Shown here: piece by piece, positions 46,501 to 57,325 of the stretch
Layout of the letters: the number at the start of each line of letters is the position of its first letter
Position numbering within the stretch: position 1 is the stretch's first letter
From: Prostheceraeus crozeri
Taxonomy: Eukaryota > Platyhelminthes > Polycladida > Euryleptidae
Length of the DNA stretch: 64,000 nucleotides
Reading direction: 5' to 3'
Assembly (NCBI GenBank): GCA_907163375.1
Contig: CAJQUW010004458.1
Location: 300,147 to 364,146, forward strand
Notes under the pieces: model-generated
Told to the model about the DNA's origin: nothing
Databases searched by the model: none
What the model saw: only the letters and a program-made list of their open reading frames with translations
Program-made: the position numbers and the translations under genes

Positions 46501-49500
46501 CTATGCAGATAATCTGACATGTGGAGAAGGAGCAATGGAAAGTGACAGTATGTATAGATCGCAGTTTCGAGGTAAAGAGGCTGACAGACCAGGGCTTGCC
46601 CACCACGCAGACAACCTCAAGTGTGGTGAAGGAGACATGGACAGTGATAGCATGTACAGATCACAGTTCAGAGGCAAGGAAGCTGAAAGGCCGGCACTTG
46701 CCCACCAAGCAGATAATCTCAAATGTGGTGAAGGAACAATGGACAGTGACAGTATGTATAAATCGCAGTTTCGCGGTAAGGAGGCTGACAGACCGGCGCT
46801 TGCACAACAGACAGATAACCTCAAGTGTGGTGAAGGAGCGATGGACAGTGATAGTATGTACAAATCACAGTTCAGAGGCAAGGAGGCTGAAAGACCGGCA
46901 CTTGCCCACCAAGCGGATAACTTAACATGTGGTGAAGGAGCAATGGACAGTGACAGCATGTATAAATCACAGTTTCGAGGAAAGGATGTTGAAAGGCCAG
47001 GGTTAGCTCATTATGCAGATAATCTGACATGTGGTGAAGGAGCGATGGAAAGTGACAGCATGTATAGATCGCAATTTCGTGGAAAAGAGGCTGACAGACC
47101 TGGGCTAGCTCATCAGTCCGATAATCTTCAGTGTGGAGAGGGAGCGATGGACAGTGATGGTATGTACAGATCTCAGTTCAAAGGAAGAGATGCTCATAGA
47201 TCCGGATTTGCTCACCGAGCAGATAACCTAAGGTGTGGAGAAGGAGTCATGGAAAGTGACAGCATGTACAGATCGCAGTTTCGAGGTAAGGAGGCTGATC
47301 GGCCTGGACTAGCTCACCAATCCGATAACCTCAAGTGCGGTGAAGGAACAATGGACAATAACAGTATGTACAGATCACAGTTTCAAGGTAAGGAGGCCGA
47401 AAGGCCTGGACTATCCCACCAATCAGATAATCTAAAATGTGGTGAAGGAACAATGGACAGTGATAGCATGTACCGATCACAGTTTCGCGGTAAAGAAGCT
47501 GACAGACCTGGTTTAGCTCAACAGTCTGACAACCTAAAATGTGGAGAAGGAACAATGGACAGTGATAGCATGTACAAATCGCAGTTTCGCGGTAAGGTGG
47601 CAGATAGACCTGGCTTGACTCATCAAACCGATAATCTCAAATGTGGAGAAGGAACAATGGACAGTGATAGCATGTACCGGTCACAGTTCCGCGGTAAAGA
47701 GGCTGACAGACCTGGTTTAGCTCATCAAGCCGATAATCTCAAATGTGGTGAAGGAACAATGGACAGTGACAGCATGTACCGATCACAATTTCGTGGTAAG
47801 GAAGCTGACAGACCTGGCTTGACTCATCAAACCGATAATCTCAAATGTGGAGAAGGAACAATGGACAGTGATAGCATGTACCGGTCACAGTTCCGCGGTA
47901 AAGAGGCTGACAGACCTGGTTTAGCTCATCAAGCCGATAATCTAAAATGTGGTGAAGGAACAATGGACAGTGATAGCATGTACAAATCACAGTTTCGTGG
48001 TAAGGTGGTTGATAGACCTGGTTTAGCTCATCAGTCAGATAACCTCAAATGTGGTGAAGGAGCAATGGACAGTGACAGCATGTATAGATCACAGTTCAGA
48101 GGCAAGGAGGCTGACAGACCTGGTTTAGCTCATCAGTCAGACAACCTAAAATGTGGAGAAGGAGCAATGGAAAGTGATAGCATGTACAAATCACAGTTTC
48201 GCGGTAAAGAAGCTGACAGGCCTGGCCTAGCTCATCAAGCCGATAATCTCAAATGTGGTGAAGGAGCAATGGACAGCGATAGCATGTATAAATCGCAGTT
48301 TCGCGGTAAAGAAGTTGACAGGCCTGGCCTAGCTCATCAAGCCGATAATCTCAAATGTGGTGAAGGAGCAATGGACAGCGATAGCATGTATAAATCGCAG
48401 TTTCGCGGTAAAGAAGTTGACAGGCCTGGCCTAGCTCATCAAACCGATAATCTCAAATGTGGTGAAGGAGCAATGGACAGTGATAGTATGTATAAGTCTG
48501 AATTTCGAGGTAGGGAGGCTAATAGACCTGGTTTAACTAATCAACATGATAATCTCAAATGCGGAGAGGGAACAATGGACAGTGACAGTATGTACAAGTC
48601 CGAGTTTCGAGGAAAGGAAGCACAGCGACAAGGATTAGCGATGCAAACAGATAATCTAAAATGTGGGGAGGGATCAATGAATAATAGCAGTATGTATAGA
48701 TCTCAATTCGTGGTTAGGGTAGCTGAAAGACCAGGAATATCAAAGCAGGAAGACAATCTTAAATGTGGAGAGGGGGCAATGAATGATGATAGCATGTACA
48801 AATCGGAATTTAAAGGAAAAGAAATTGAGAGACGAGCACTGACGCTACATTCCGATAACCTAAAATGCGGTGAAGGGAAAATGAATGAGGATAGCATGTA
48901 CCGAACTCAATTCAAAGGAAATAAGGCTGAAAGACCAGGTATAGCTGTGAAATCAGATAACCTTAAATGTGGTGAAGGTTCAATGAATAATGAAAGTATG
49001 TACAAATCGCAGTTCATAAGCAAAGGGTTTGTTGAGAGACCCAGCATAGCAATACAGGCAGATAACCTTAAATGTGGTGAAGGGTCAATGAACAATAGCA
49101 GCGTGTACAGTTCTCAGTTCGAAGGGAAGGATATTGAGAGAAGAGAACTAAAAATGCAGACAGACAACCTTAAATGTGGTGAGGGAAAAATGAACGATGA
49201 CAGTATGTATAAATCTCAATTTATAGCCAAAAAGGTTGAGAGACCTGAAAAAGTGGCGAAGAAAGAGGACAACCTTAAATGTGGTGAAGGAAAGATGGAT
49301 GACGATAGCATGTACAAATCCCATTTCATAAAGCAGAAGATTGATAGAGCTGGTCTTGTATTGCATTCAGATAACCTTAAATGTGGTGAGGGAAAGATGG
49401 GTGATGATAGTATGTACAAATCCCACTTCATAAAGCAAAAGTTTGACAGACCTGGTTTAGCTGTGTACTCAGACAATCTTAAATGCGGTGAAGGAAAAAT

Positions 49501-50533
49501 GGATGACGATAGCGTGTATAAATCTCACTTTATAAGTCAAAAGATTGATAGACCCGGTCTAGTACTGCATTCAGACAATCTTACATGTGGTGATGGAAAA
49601 ATGGAAGATGATAGTATGTACAAATCTCAGTACGTAAGCCAGAAGATTGAGAAACGGGGTCTCTCAATGTATTCGGATAACCTTAAATGTGGTGAGGGAA
49701 AGATAGAGGATGACAGTATATACAAATCCCATTTCATAGGCAAAACGATTGATAGACCTGGACTAGTGATGCATTCAGATAACCTTACATGCGGCGAGGG
49801 CAAAATGGAAGATGACAGCATGTACAAATCTCAGTTCATAGGCCAAAAAATTGACAAGCGTGCTCTAGCATTGCATTCGGATAATCTCAAATGTGGTGAG
49901 GGAAAGATGGACGATGATAGCATTTACAAGTCCCAGTTTACAAGTCAGAAAATTGATAGACCTGGACTAGCATTGCATTCAGATAACCTCACATGTGGTG
50001 AGGGAAAAATGGAGGATGACAGCATGTACAAATCTCAGTTCACAAGTCAAAAAATTGACAAGCGGTCTCTAGCATTGCATTCGGATAATCTCAAATGTGG
50101 TGAGGGAAAGATGGACGATGATAGCATGTACAAGTCTCAGTTTAAAAGTCAGAAAATTGATAAGCCTACTCTCGCATTGCATTCGGATAACCTCAAATGT
50201 GGTGAAGGCTCAATGGATGATAAAAGTATGTACCGCACGCAGTATCGGGATAAAATCGTTCAGAGGCCTGGGTTGGCATTAAAATACGATAACTTGAAAT
50301 GTGGTGAAGGAAAAATGGAAGATGACAGTATTTACAAATCGCAATTCAAAGGAAAGGAAGTAAACAGACCTGAAGTGATCCGCTGTGAAGATAACCTAAA
50401 ATGCGCAGAAGGTAAAATGGATGGAAGCACCGTTTACATGAGTCAATTTGGAGGAAATGAAGTCTTAAAGCCAGCATTTTGTCCCCAGGAAAATTTGTTT
50501 TGTGAGGGTCATCTGTGTACAGGAAATCATTAG
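40573..50533 (+). CDS. Giant SAXO/MAP6-like protein of about 97 tandem 34-residue repeats
   Basis: The ATG at 40573 is in a strong context (CACAAAAATGG). The first 30 residues (MAFATNPYSKQTPRH...) are unique; after that the protein is built of 34-residue units to the stop TAG at 50531-50533. A typical unit is DNLKCGEG-AMDSDS-MYRSQFRGK-EVERPGLAHQS. There are 45 units in one frame (to about 45279) and 51 plus a degenerate final one (ENLFCEG) in the second, giving about 3,320 residues. Unit length is almost invariant: only three one-residue indels, all in the last third. The SMY.S.F..K...RP core resembles the Mn motifs of SAXO/MAP6 (STOP) proteins, which bind along axonemal or stable microtubules; that function is inferred. 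Nearly every unit has one Cys. No introns are visible. A net 29-nt deficit near 45279 shifts the frame, so as written the protein would end at 45318. This could be a true mutation or an assembly error in near-identical repeats. Confidence 0.85.
40723..50491 (+). repeat. Coding minisatellite, 102-bp period
   Basis: One unit equals 34 codons. Divergence is zoned: 40880-44220 is nearly uniform (EVERPGLAHQS type); 44281-44740 has diverged units (THSD, TQSD, TQYD, KYTD, RYSD types); 44740-45280 returns to the uniform type; 45350-48550 is a second family (EADRPGLAHQA, KDAERPGSAHYA); 48550-50500 holds the most diverged units, with KIDRPGLVLHS / KIDKRALALHS alternating in pairs. Confidence 0.95.
45275..45290 (+). 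other. Frame-breaking junction between two repeat units
   Basis: Between FRGK and SDNLKCGEG the usual 33 nt (coding about eleven residues such as KEVERPGLAHQ) are replaced by 4 nt (AAAA), a net loss of 29 nt. Units on either side are normal. No splice sites are visible that would remove or restore the difference. Confidence 0.8.
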
Positions 50534-50847
50534 ACAATATTATTCGGATGAGACTGTCATGTTATCCTCCTTTGTGTGCAGTTGCCACTTTAAGTAGGTA
50601 AGTTTCTGAGGTGAAACTGTGTCAGAGGAATTAATTAGCATTTTTAGTTTTGGAGCATTTTACAATTGATTTCTTGCTCGTCCAAAAAATTGTTTTGACT
50701 GATGAATATTACATTGTTTTTCTTGTAAATGATCATTTTAGGCATCTGCAGCCTAATATTATTACGAAAAGACATTTGGTTCATCGAGGTTTATACACAG
50801 GATTTCGTGAACGCGAAAGTTAAGAAAAAAGTCTGATATTCACTTTG

Positions 50848-50870
50848 AATAAAGCAATCATTCGAATAAA
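50848..50870 (+). terminator. Poly(A) signals of the giant repeat gene
   Basis: AATAAA occurs at 50848-50853 and again at 50865-50870, about 315 bp after the stop codon. Nothing else coding lies between. Spacing and duplication suit a genuine 3' end. Confidence 0.6.
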
Positions 50871-51403
50871 TTTAGTTATTGGTGTGTTATTCGTATCCTC
50901 GCATTATATGCAGCCGAAAATTAGAAACAGTCTTATTAATGTAATCCTACAGTATCGCATGTGGATTAGTAGTCATGGTGCAACTGCAATCCAAGAAATA
51001 GAAAATTTGCAGTAGTTCATATAATTTTTACTCGATCATCAGAAATGTTGGTCTCTCGCTGAGTCTTCAGTCATCTCACGAATTCAGACTTCTCAATCAT
51101 TTACAGAGCAATCATTTCAATTAAATCTGAGGTGATGTACTTTTCAATGCTGAGTATTTTTCAACAGAATTTAACGTTCTACACATTTCTGCTGTTGACA
51201 CCCGGAAGTGTTGCATCGTCAACGATCTTCTCTTGCAGTCTCACTAACGTTGCATAGCGTTGAGTGTGTAAAACTCTTCCTATCTGACTTGTAGAATATT
51301 TACAGCCTCAGAATTAGACAACTAATCGTTATTTGTCTGTAGACAAATGACACACGAAGTTCATGATCACAGCTGTACCTTGCATTCTAACTGAGTATCC
51401 AAG
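50871..51403. other. Unassigned AT-rich spacer
   Basis: Nothing recognised. Confidence 0.5.
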
Positions 51404-52066
51404 TAGTCCGGCAGTCAGAACGAGTTTCTGCAGGGAACGAGGCCGAAAGTGAGACTTTCACAGAGTGATGTACACCCTATGCCTACTACAAATCGGCACG
51501 TCTGCCGAGTTCTAGTGAGTTCCTCTTCTTGTCAAACAGGATCAAAGAAAAACACATGTGAATCCAATGGGACGCAGATTGCAGTTTTTGGCTAAAATGA
51601 AATTTTGTATGTTTTCTCTGATTAAAAGAAAAGCACTAATCCCAGAGTCATAATTTTTGGCATGGAATGTCTTCAGGTCATTTCCTATCATGTGCATGTG
51701 CTTTTATCGTGCATCTAATCGGCAATGCATGTGAGAATGTGGTTGAATGTGGACAAAGTTGCTCAAAATGCTTATGTTTGCCGACATTAAGAGGCTCGCC
51801 AAATCTAAATGTGTCTAGCTATATAGACAGGGGTGCATGAACATGAAAGGAAGTAACCTGAAGACATTCCATGCCAAAAATTATGACTCTGGGATTAGTA
51901 CTTTTCGTTTAATCAGAGAAAACATAAAAAAATTCATTTTAGCCAAAAACTGCAATCTGCGTCCCATTGGATTCACATGTGTTTTTCTTTGATCCTGTTT
52001 GACAAGAAGAGGAACTCACTAGAACTCGGCAAACGTGCCGATTCGTAGTAGGCATAGGGTGTGCAT

Positions 52067-53668
52067 CAGGGATGGAACCGGTCGTGATTTTCCCGACCCG
52101 ATCCGACCGGCCGGTCGAAAATTTCGACCGGTACCCGACCGGCCGGTCGACCGGTTGGTTATACAAAATGCGGTTATGCCAAACTACATGTAGGCCTATA
52201 TAGTACCCAAAGAATGACGATACTAATATATCTGAGTAGCCTATGTGTACTAGCTAGATAGGTAATTAGCAAATTAATTTATTGTCTTCGACTGTACCAA
52301 TATATCTACTAGATTAGTAGGTCTAATTAGTAAATCAAGAAGACATATAGCAGTAAAATTACATATAGCCTTCAGAACAATCATGAATTTAAGATAAGTA
52401 TAAGCATAACTAATTTTGACTACAAGTAGGCATATGTACGACGTGTAGGAAATGATATATGACTACATGTACATTATACGAGTCTTTATTATTACTAAGT
52501 ATATTTAATCTTTAAATAAAATTTTACTTACTATCTCATTTTGAAACGTTTTACGGAATCATGGAATGAAAATTGAAAATTTCTCAAATCTTTTAAAACA
52601 AATATGATTAACATGAAAAACTTATCCTAGCTACCACAATCCATTTATGTCTCCTTCTTTTAATACAACAAGACTTTCGACAGTGGATGGGTCAAGTCTA
52701 TTGCGACTCGCGGTCAATACAGAACCTCCAATGCTAAAGTGTCTTTCACTCTCTCCTGACGATGCCTGAATTACGAATATCTTCCGGGATATTTCACTCA
52801 ACAGAGGGTAGGTCGATTGTTTCTTTTTCCAAAAATCTAATGGATTGGTTGAATATATTCCATGAAAATTTTCGTTCATGTAGTTTTCAAATTCATGCAA
52901 CAATTCGAGTTTGTTTCAAGAATGCAAAGAAACAGGAGCAGCTGAACACGAAGATCGGAAATTCGAAAACGGATCAATTTTGGTAATTTTTGGTGGTACT
53001 TCGGTAGAGACCGTAGATTCACTTACTGTAGGTTTGATTTTAATATATGAAGACAACGTCGATGTGACATGAATTTTCACATTCTCCATAAACTGATTAC
53101 GAAATTGGCGATCTTCAATAAAAGATAGTTTTCGAAAAGTTGGATCCATGACAGTTGCAACTTTATGTAGTTCAGTCGTAGACGACCAATACTTTTCATC
53201 CAATCCGCTCAGAAAGTATTCCTTTAGTAATATCACGCCACGTGACTCATGTACATTGGGAGTAGCGGCTCCGAATTCTTTCATCAAATAATAACTTGGT
53301 ATGACATTTTGAATCGATGGTTTGTCAGACATTTCTAAATAATCAAATATAGAATTGAAATGTCGAAAAAAGTCAACCAATTCTTTTAGAAGTTCCGGAG
53401 AAACGGGTAACAAACGGTATTCCATGTCTCGTGTATGAAGAATACGTTGAAGATCTTCATATGACACACTAAAAGAATGATACACATCGTAGAAGGACCG
53501 CCATGGACGAGTAGGACTTGGTCTCTTCAGAGTTAAAGTAAGTTCATCAGAGGAGACAGTCAGTGACCGGCTGGTTGCCTGACCGGTCACATGACCGGCC
53601 GGTCAGAAAGTTTGACCGGTACCCGACCGTTGACCGGCGCCGGTCGACCGGTAACGGTTCCATCCCTG
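52067..53668 (-). mobile_element. hAT element with perfect 8-bp target duplication
   Basis: Terminal repeats are CAGGGATGGAACCG and its complement CGGTTCCATCCCTG, flanked by GTGTGCAT at 52059-52066 and 53669-53676. Both subterminal regions (about 52075-52160 and 53565-53655) are dense in ACCGGT, GGCCGG and GACCGG palindromes, far more GC-rich than the surroundings. It encodes the 3' part of a transposase (52631-53590). The 5' coding part is missing, so this is an internally deleted derivative. Confidence 0.92.
52631..53590 (-). pseudogene. hAT transposase, 5'-truncated
   Basis: One frame interrupted by a single TGA (52916-52918). From the N-terminal side it shows RILHTRDMEYRLLPVSPELL and LKEYFLSGLDEKYW, then the catalytic-domain end KVATVMDPTFRKL, a Ser/Thr-rich linker, and the dimerisation domain PLDFWKKKQSTYPLLSEISR followed by ASSGESERHFSIGGSVLTAS. 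The BED zinc finger and first catalytic Asp region are absent. Domain order and the SGESERHFS motif place it firmly in hAT (zinc-finger BED type). Confidence 0.85.
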
Positions 53669-53740
53669 GTGTGCATCACTCTGTGAAAGTCTCACTTTCG
53701 GCCTCGTTCCCTGCAGAAACTCGTTCTGGCTGCCGGACTA

Positions 53741-54215
53741 AAGGGACCAATCCTTCATCCCAGGGTTCAAGCAAGACTTCTCAGTCGTATTGTAGTGTCA
53801 CTCAGTGACAGATCAAGTCTATTCTAAACCCATATGTGACTAACTTTGGCGAAATTTGATGATTTTGGAAAACTTGAAAAATGTGGGGGGGGGAAGAATA
53901 GAAGTACCCAAACACCATCCATAATCATAATATCTAATACGAAAATAAGATATCAAATATTTTAGTGACAAAAACTAGTCACTAATTTTCAGATGTTCAC
54001 AAGAAATGTAATGGTAATGGTGATCAGCTCAATGCTTATATTGTTCAATTTCAAAAATTATCCATCAAGTGGAATCATGCTGGCAGCCTACAGAATTTTT
54101 CTCTTCTTAGTCTGAATAGAGACACAATAGCAACACCAAAGGAAGAGAAAACACAAAAAGAGCAAAACTCCTCATAAAATGTCATTTATTGATGATATAG
54201 TGTTGAAGAGGCCTT
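53741..54215. other. Unassigned sequence
   Basis: Includes a 10-G run near 53885. No gene seen. Confidence 0.5.
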
Positions 54216-54374
54216 GATCAATCATTTTTTATAAGTTTTTGTTGGGAAACCAAGTACACAAGATGGTAATAATTCATATACTTTATTAATTTTGGTCTCC
54301 TCTTAGGCCATCATCTTCTGATGATGTGATCTTGTGTACTTGGTTTCCCAACAAAAACTTACAAAAAATTGATG
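54216..54374. mobile_element. Short hairpin element
   Basis: The arms 54216-54264 and 54328-54374 are reverse complements (sharing AAGTTTTTGTTGGGAAACC). The centre contains the small palindrome CATCATCTTCTGATGATG. No coding capacity. It fits a MITE or a remnant of a Penelope-type terminal repeat. Confidence 0.6.
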
Positions 54375-56096
54375 ACATAATCCGAGAGCTTAGAGTCGAA
54401 AAAGGGAACTTGAAGATAGAGAACAGTGCGTAAGTAGGCTAAACGACAGGAATATTGTATCATCATGAAAGTTAGGAGCGAACATATCAAGCAGATTGCG
54501 TATCTTGAAGTGACTATGTTTAAGTGGACTACCGTGAATCAATTGTAATATGTTTGAAAAATCGCTGACGAAATACTGTTTTGGATGTGGAGAGAATCCT
54601 GATGCTATAGCAAGCATAGTTGGGTAGCCTACTTTAAAGTCACGTGCCCGGCCTGAGGCCCATTCAAGTTAGAAGTTATTCAAATACTGTCGCAAATTAT
54701 ACTTGAATAATCATATATAATTCGATCAATATATTTTCCTGTTCAGAAATGAGGCATGTGCAAGTCGCTAGGCCAAAATACAAGGTTTACTTTAGGTTTT
54801 TACGGTAACTTGGGAAGTCTGCATATATAATGAGTATTCATACTGGCCACCAACTGCAAGCAAGTTTTGATGAAAGTGTTGGAGAATATCCATTTAAGAT
54901 TAGGGCACATATATTGCACTTAGAGCAATTTTTGTCTTTTCAACTTTGCAACTTCGTTTTCATTGAAAATTTGCATATACATGTAGGTCTATAGTCAATT
55001 TTCATGCTGAACTCGAAAATCATAGTGGCGACCACACCAAATGAATATTATTTGTACTTTGTGGTCTCAGTCAGGTTGACAATTTGACCGTTATACGAGA
55101 TTTTGAAAATGATAATTACTACCTTATCAAAAGAAATTCGCATGCGTAAATGCATGATGGTTCTAGATTATTCCGTGAGTTTTCATGAAATCCGGATAAA
55201 AATGTGGTTTCAGCAATAAATTGAAATTGATAGAAATCAAAAAAAGTCAGTTCTGAAGAATACAGGACATTTTTTTAAATCCACAATTGCTCAATTGTGA
55301 TGATCCATGACTGATTCTTTCCTTTTTAGTGCAGTAACTATACACTAATGATGTATTTAATTTTGGCGTATAAAGAAAATAATAACATCATTTAAGTTCA
55401 GAGGTGTCCATCGGTCAGAAAACAAAAAAATGGAATCGGTCAAAGGACAATTTTTGGGGTCAAAGGCTAATAGAAAAAATCCCAACTCAATCTAGATGTA
55501 ATCCTGAATTATAATCGGGTTAAAGTACGGTTGATGCGCTTTCACACGATACATAACTTTATCTGTATGATTTAAGTAGATCACAACGAAATTTCCTCCC
55601 GAAGATAGAGTAACTATGCTTGGGACAGACATCTTTTGGTAACTTTTCTGCCTTGAACTAAATTTCTCATGGAGAACATTTTGTTGGATTGATTTGCGTT
55701 TCCAATTTTGGCGAACGTTTCTTTTAAGCGGCAAAGTCCGGAATTCAACGATTGAGCGGATTTTTTACGAACTAGCACACATCATTCGGAAGAACGAAAA
55801 AAGACTATCTGACTATACAGCATCGTCAGTTAGGCTCCGAACAAAAATATCTGTAGAAATAGTGAAGTCAGTTAATCTGTGTATCAGAGGTTCACGTGTA
55901 CCCTTCAAAAAAGAGTCTGCCAATGTTGTCATGGAAGATTTCGGTCTAAATGCATTTCGTGCCAATATTTTTTGAATTTTTTTAAGAGCACTCATTTTTT
56001 AATGTCTTCTCTTATGAACTGACTTTATTGGTCTCCATACTGAGACGCTAGATTTAAGTTTTGTATCCGTTTTTGTAAATATTTGAGAATAAAGTT
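54375..56096. other. Region with short unrecognised frames
   Basis: Frames at 55492-55734 (minus) and 55694-55975 (plus) overlap and show no domain that I know. They sit just upstream of the hAT coiled-coil remnant and may belong to the same decayed element. Confidence 0.35.
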
Positions 56097-56672
56097 ATGA
56101 TCGTGATCAAATCTCATTTACAGGCGCTTAATACCACATGCCACGACTATCCAGTTGATGACTCTTTAGTAGAGACTGTGAAAGATTCAAAGCGATATTA
56201 TGAGTCCCGTCTGGAAAAACAACGGGCAGCAGCCGAAGAGGAGTTGAAGGCGGATGAAAATTGTCGACGAGATAGAGAATTCTGAAAACAACTCCAAAAA
56301 ATCCAATTGAATAATAAAAGGAGCGAAAGTCTTGATGAAGCGGAGAAATCTCTATTCCAAAGGGAGGAGGAGGCTGTCGAGAAGCGAAAGCAAACAGAGG
56401 AAATGATCCTATCGCCGCTGAGAAGATGCTTCAAGATGCATCGTCATTCGTCAATGCAAAAGATTTGTGCGGAGGAAAATAGACGTGTTGTTGACTGTGT
56501 GCGTGCAAAAGCAAGACACTTGCTAAAACAATCACGTGCTAACATTCAGAGAAGAAGTGTTGATGCTCTTAGTCATGAAAGAGAAAAAGCCATAATTCGA
56601 ATAAGCAACTTGTTCATCATCCTCACACATTCCTTCCTCACTGATGAGGCCCTCAACGATAAAACTCGATAG
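56097..56672 (+). pseudogene. hAT C-terminal coiled-coil remnant
   Basis: KSHLQALNTTCHDYPVDDSL then VETVKDSKRYYESRLEKQRA runs into a Glu/Arg-rich coiled coil. The start aligns by pattern with KSIMKTKNWSPETIPINKKF of the remnant at 4030-5167. A stop near 56282 is followed by a second frame (from 56307) continuing KRSESLDEAEKSLFQREEEA. The dimerisation motif itself is missing or decayed. Confidence 0.4.
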
Positions 56673-56689
56673 GCCTACTGGTCATTGTA

Positions 56690-57325
56690 ATGCTAAAAAG
56701 ATCTAAGCGCTTCCCTTACCTGTAAGTCATTTTTTTCACTATTCACTACATCGCTTATTTCAAATTTTCTAAAACGTAAAAGTTCTGATTTTCATATAGT
56801 CACCAAATACTATGGCTAGAATCGCTCACTTGTTATTGATCGAAATCAAGTTTGGTGGGTGTTCATTTTTAATTGAAATATTCGTTTTGTTTTAAGACAC
56901 CATGACAGGAAGTCAGTACCATGCGCAATTTCCATATTTCTGTATTTTTTTGTTGTGATTTATAATTTCAAGTCATTAGTAGACTTATTTGGCCTACACG
57001 TACGGTAGAGTGTGTTAAGACGCCCCCTCCCCATTGATTTCACAAAAATCAATAATTATTCAAGATATGTGACCCTTCTAAGATGCAATACTCATAGAAT
57101 AATGTGTTGGAACCCAAAAATCATTGAGTTTTTCATAATTAGTCTTCCTCATTTTTGATACTTTTGATGTATTTTTTGAAGTTAAGTTAAGCATTATGAA
57201 GCAATCGGACATCATTTTGATATCTTTAATTCAGGAAATTTAAGTTTGCGCATCACTAGACATGATTTAGATATTTGTTTGATTCCGTTTAACGTTTTTA
57301 TTCGAAAACATATTGAAGAAAAAAG
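56690..57325. other. Unassigned AT-rich spacer
   Basis: Nothing recognised. Confidence 0.5.

Larger units (their letters stand above)
51404..53740. mobile_element. Palindromic MITE interrupted by a hAT element
   Basis: The ends TAGTCCGGCAG(T/C)CAGAACG... and their complement at 53740 are inverted repeats, and complementarity continues for about 300 bp per arm (51404-51700 against 51835-52066 plus 53677-53740). Shared words include GTTTCTGCAGGGAACGAGGC and GGCATGGAATGTCTTCAGGT. Removing the hAT insert and one target copy leaves about 727 bp. The right arm is split by the insert at GTGTGCAT, so the MITE is older than the hAT copy. Confidence 0.8.

Noticed and set aside
40680-50537. Long open frames on the minus strand and in other plus frames across the repeat gene
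   Set aside because: They are shadows of a 102-bp unit that lacks stops in several frames.
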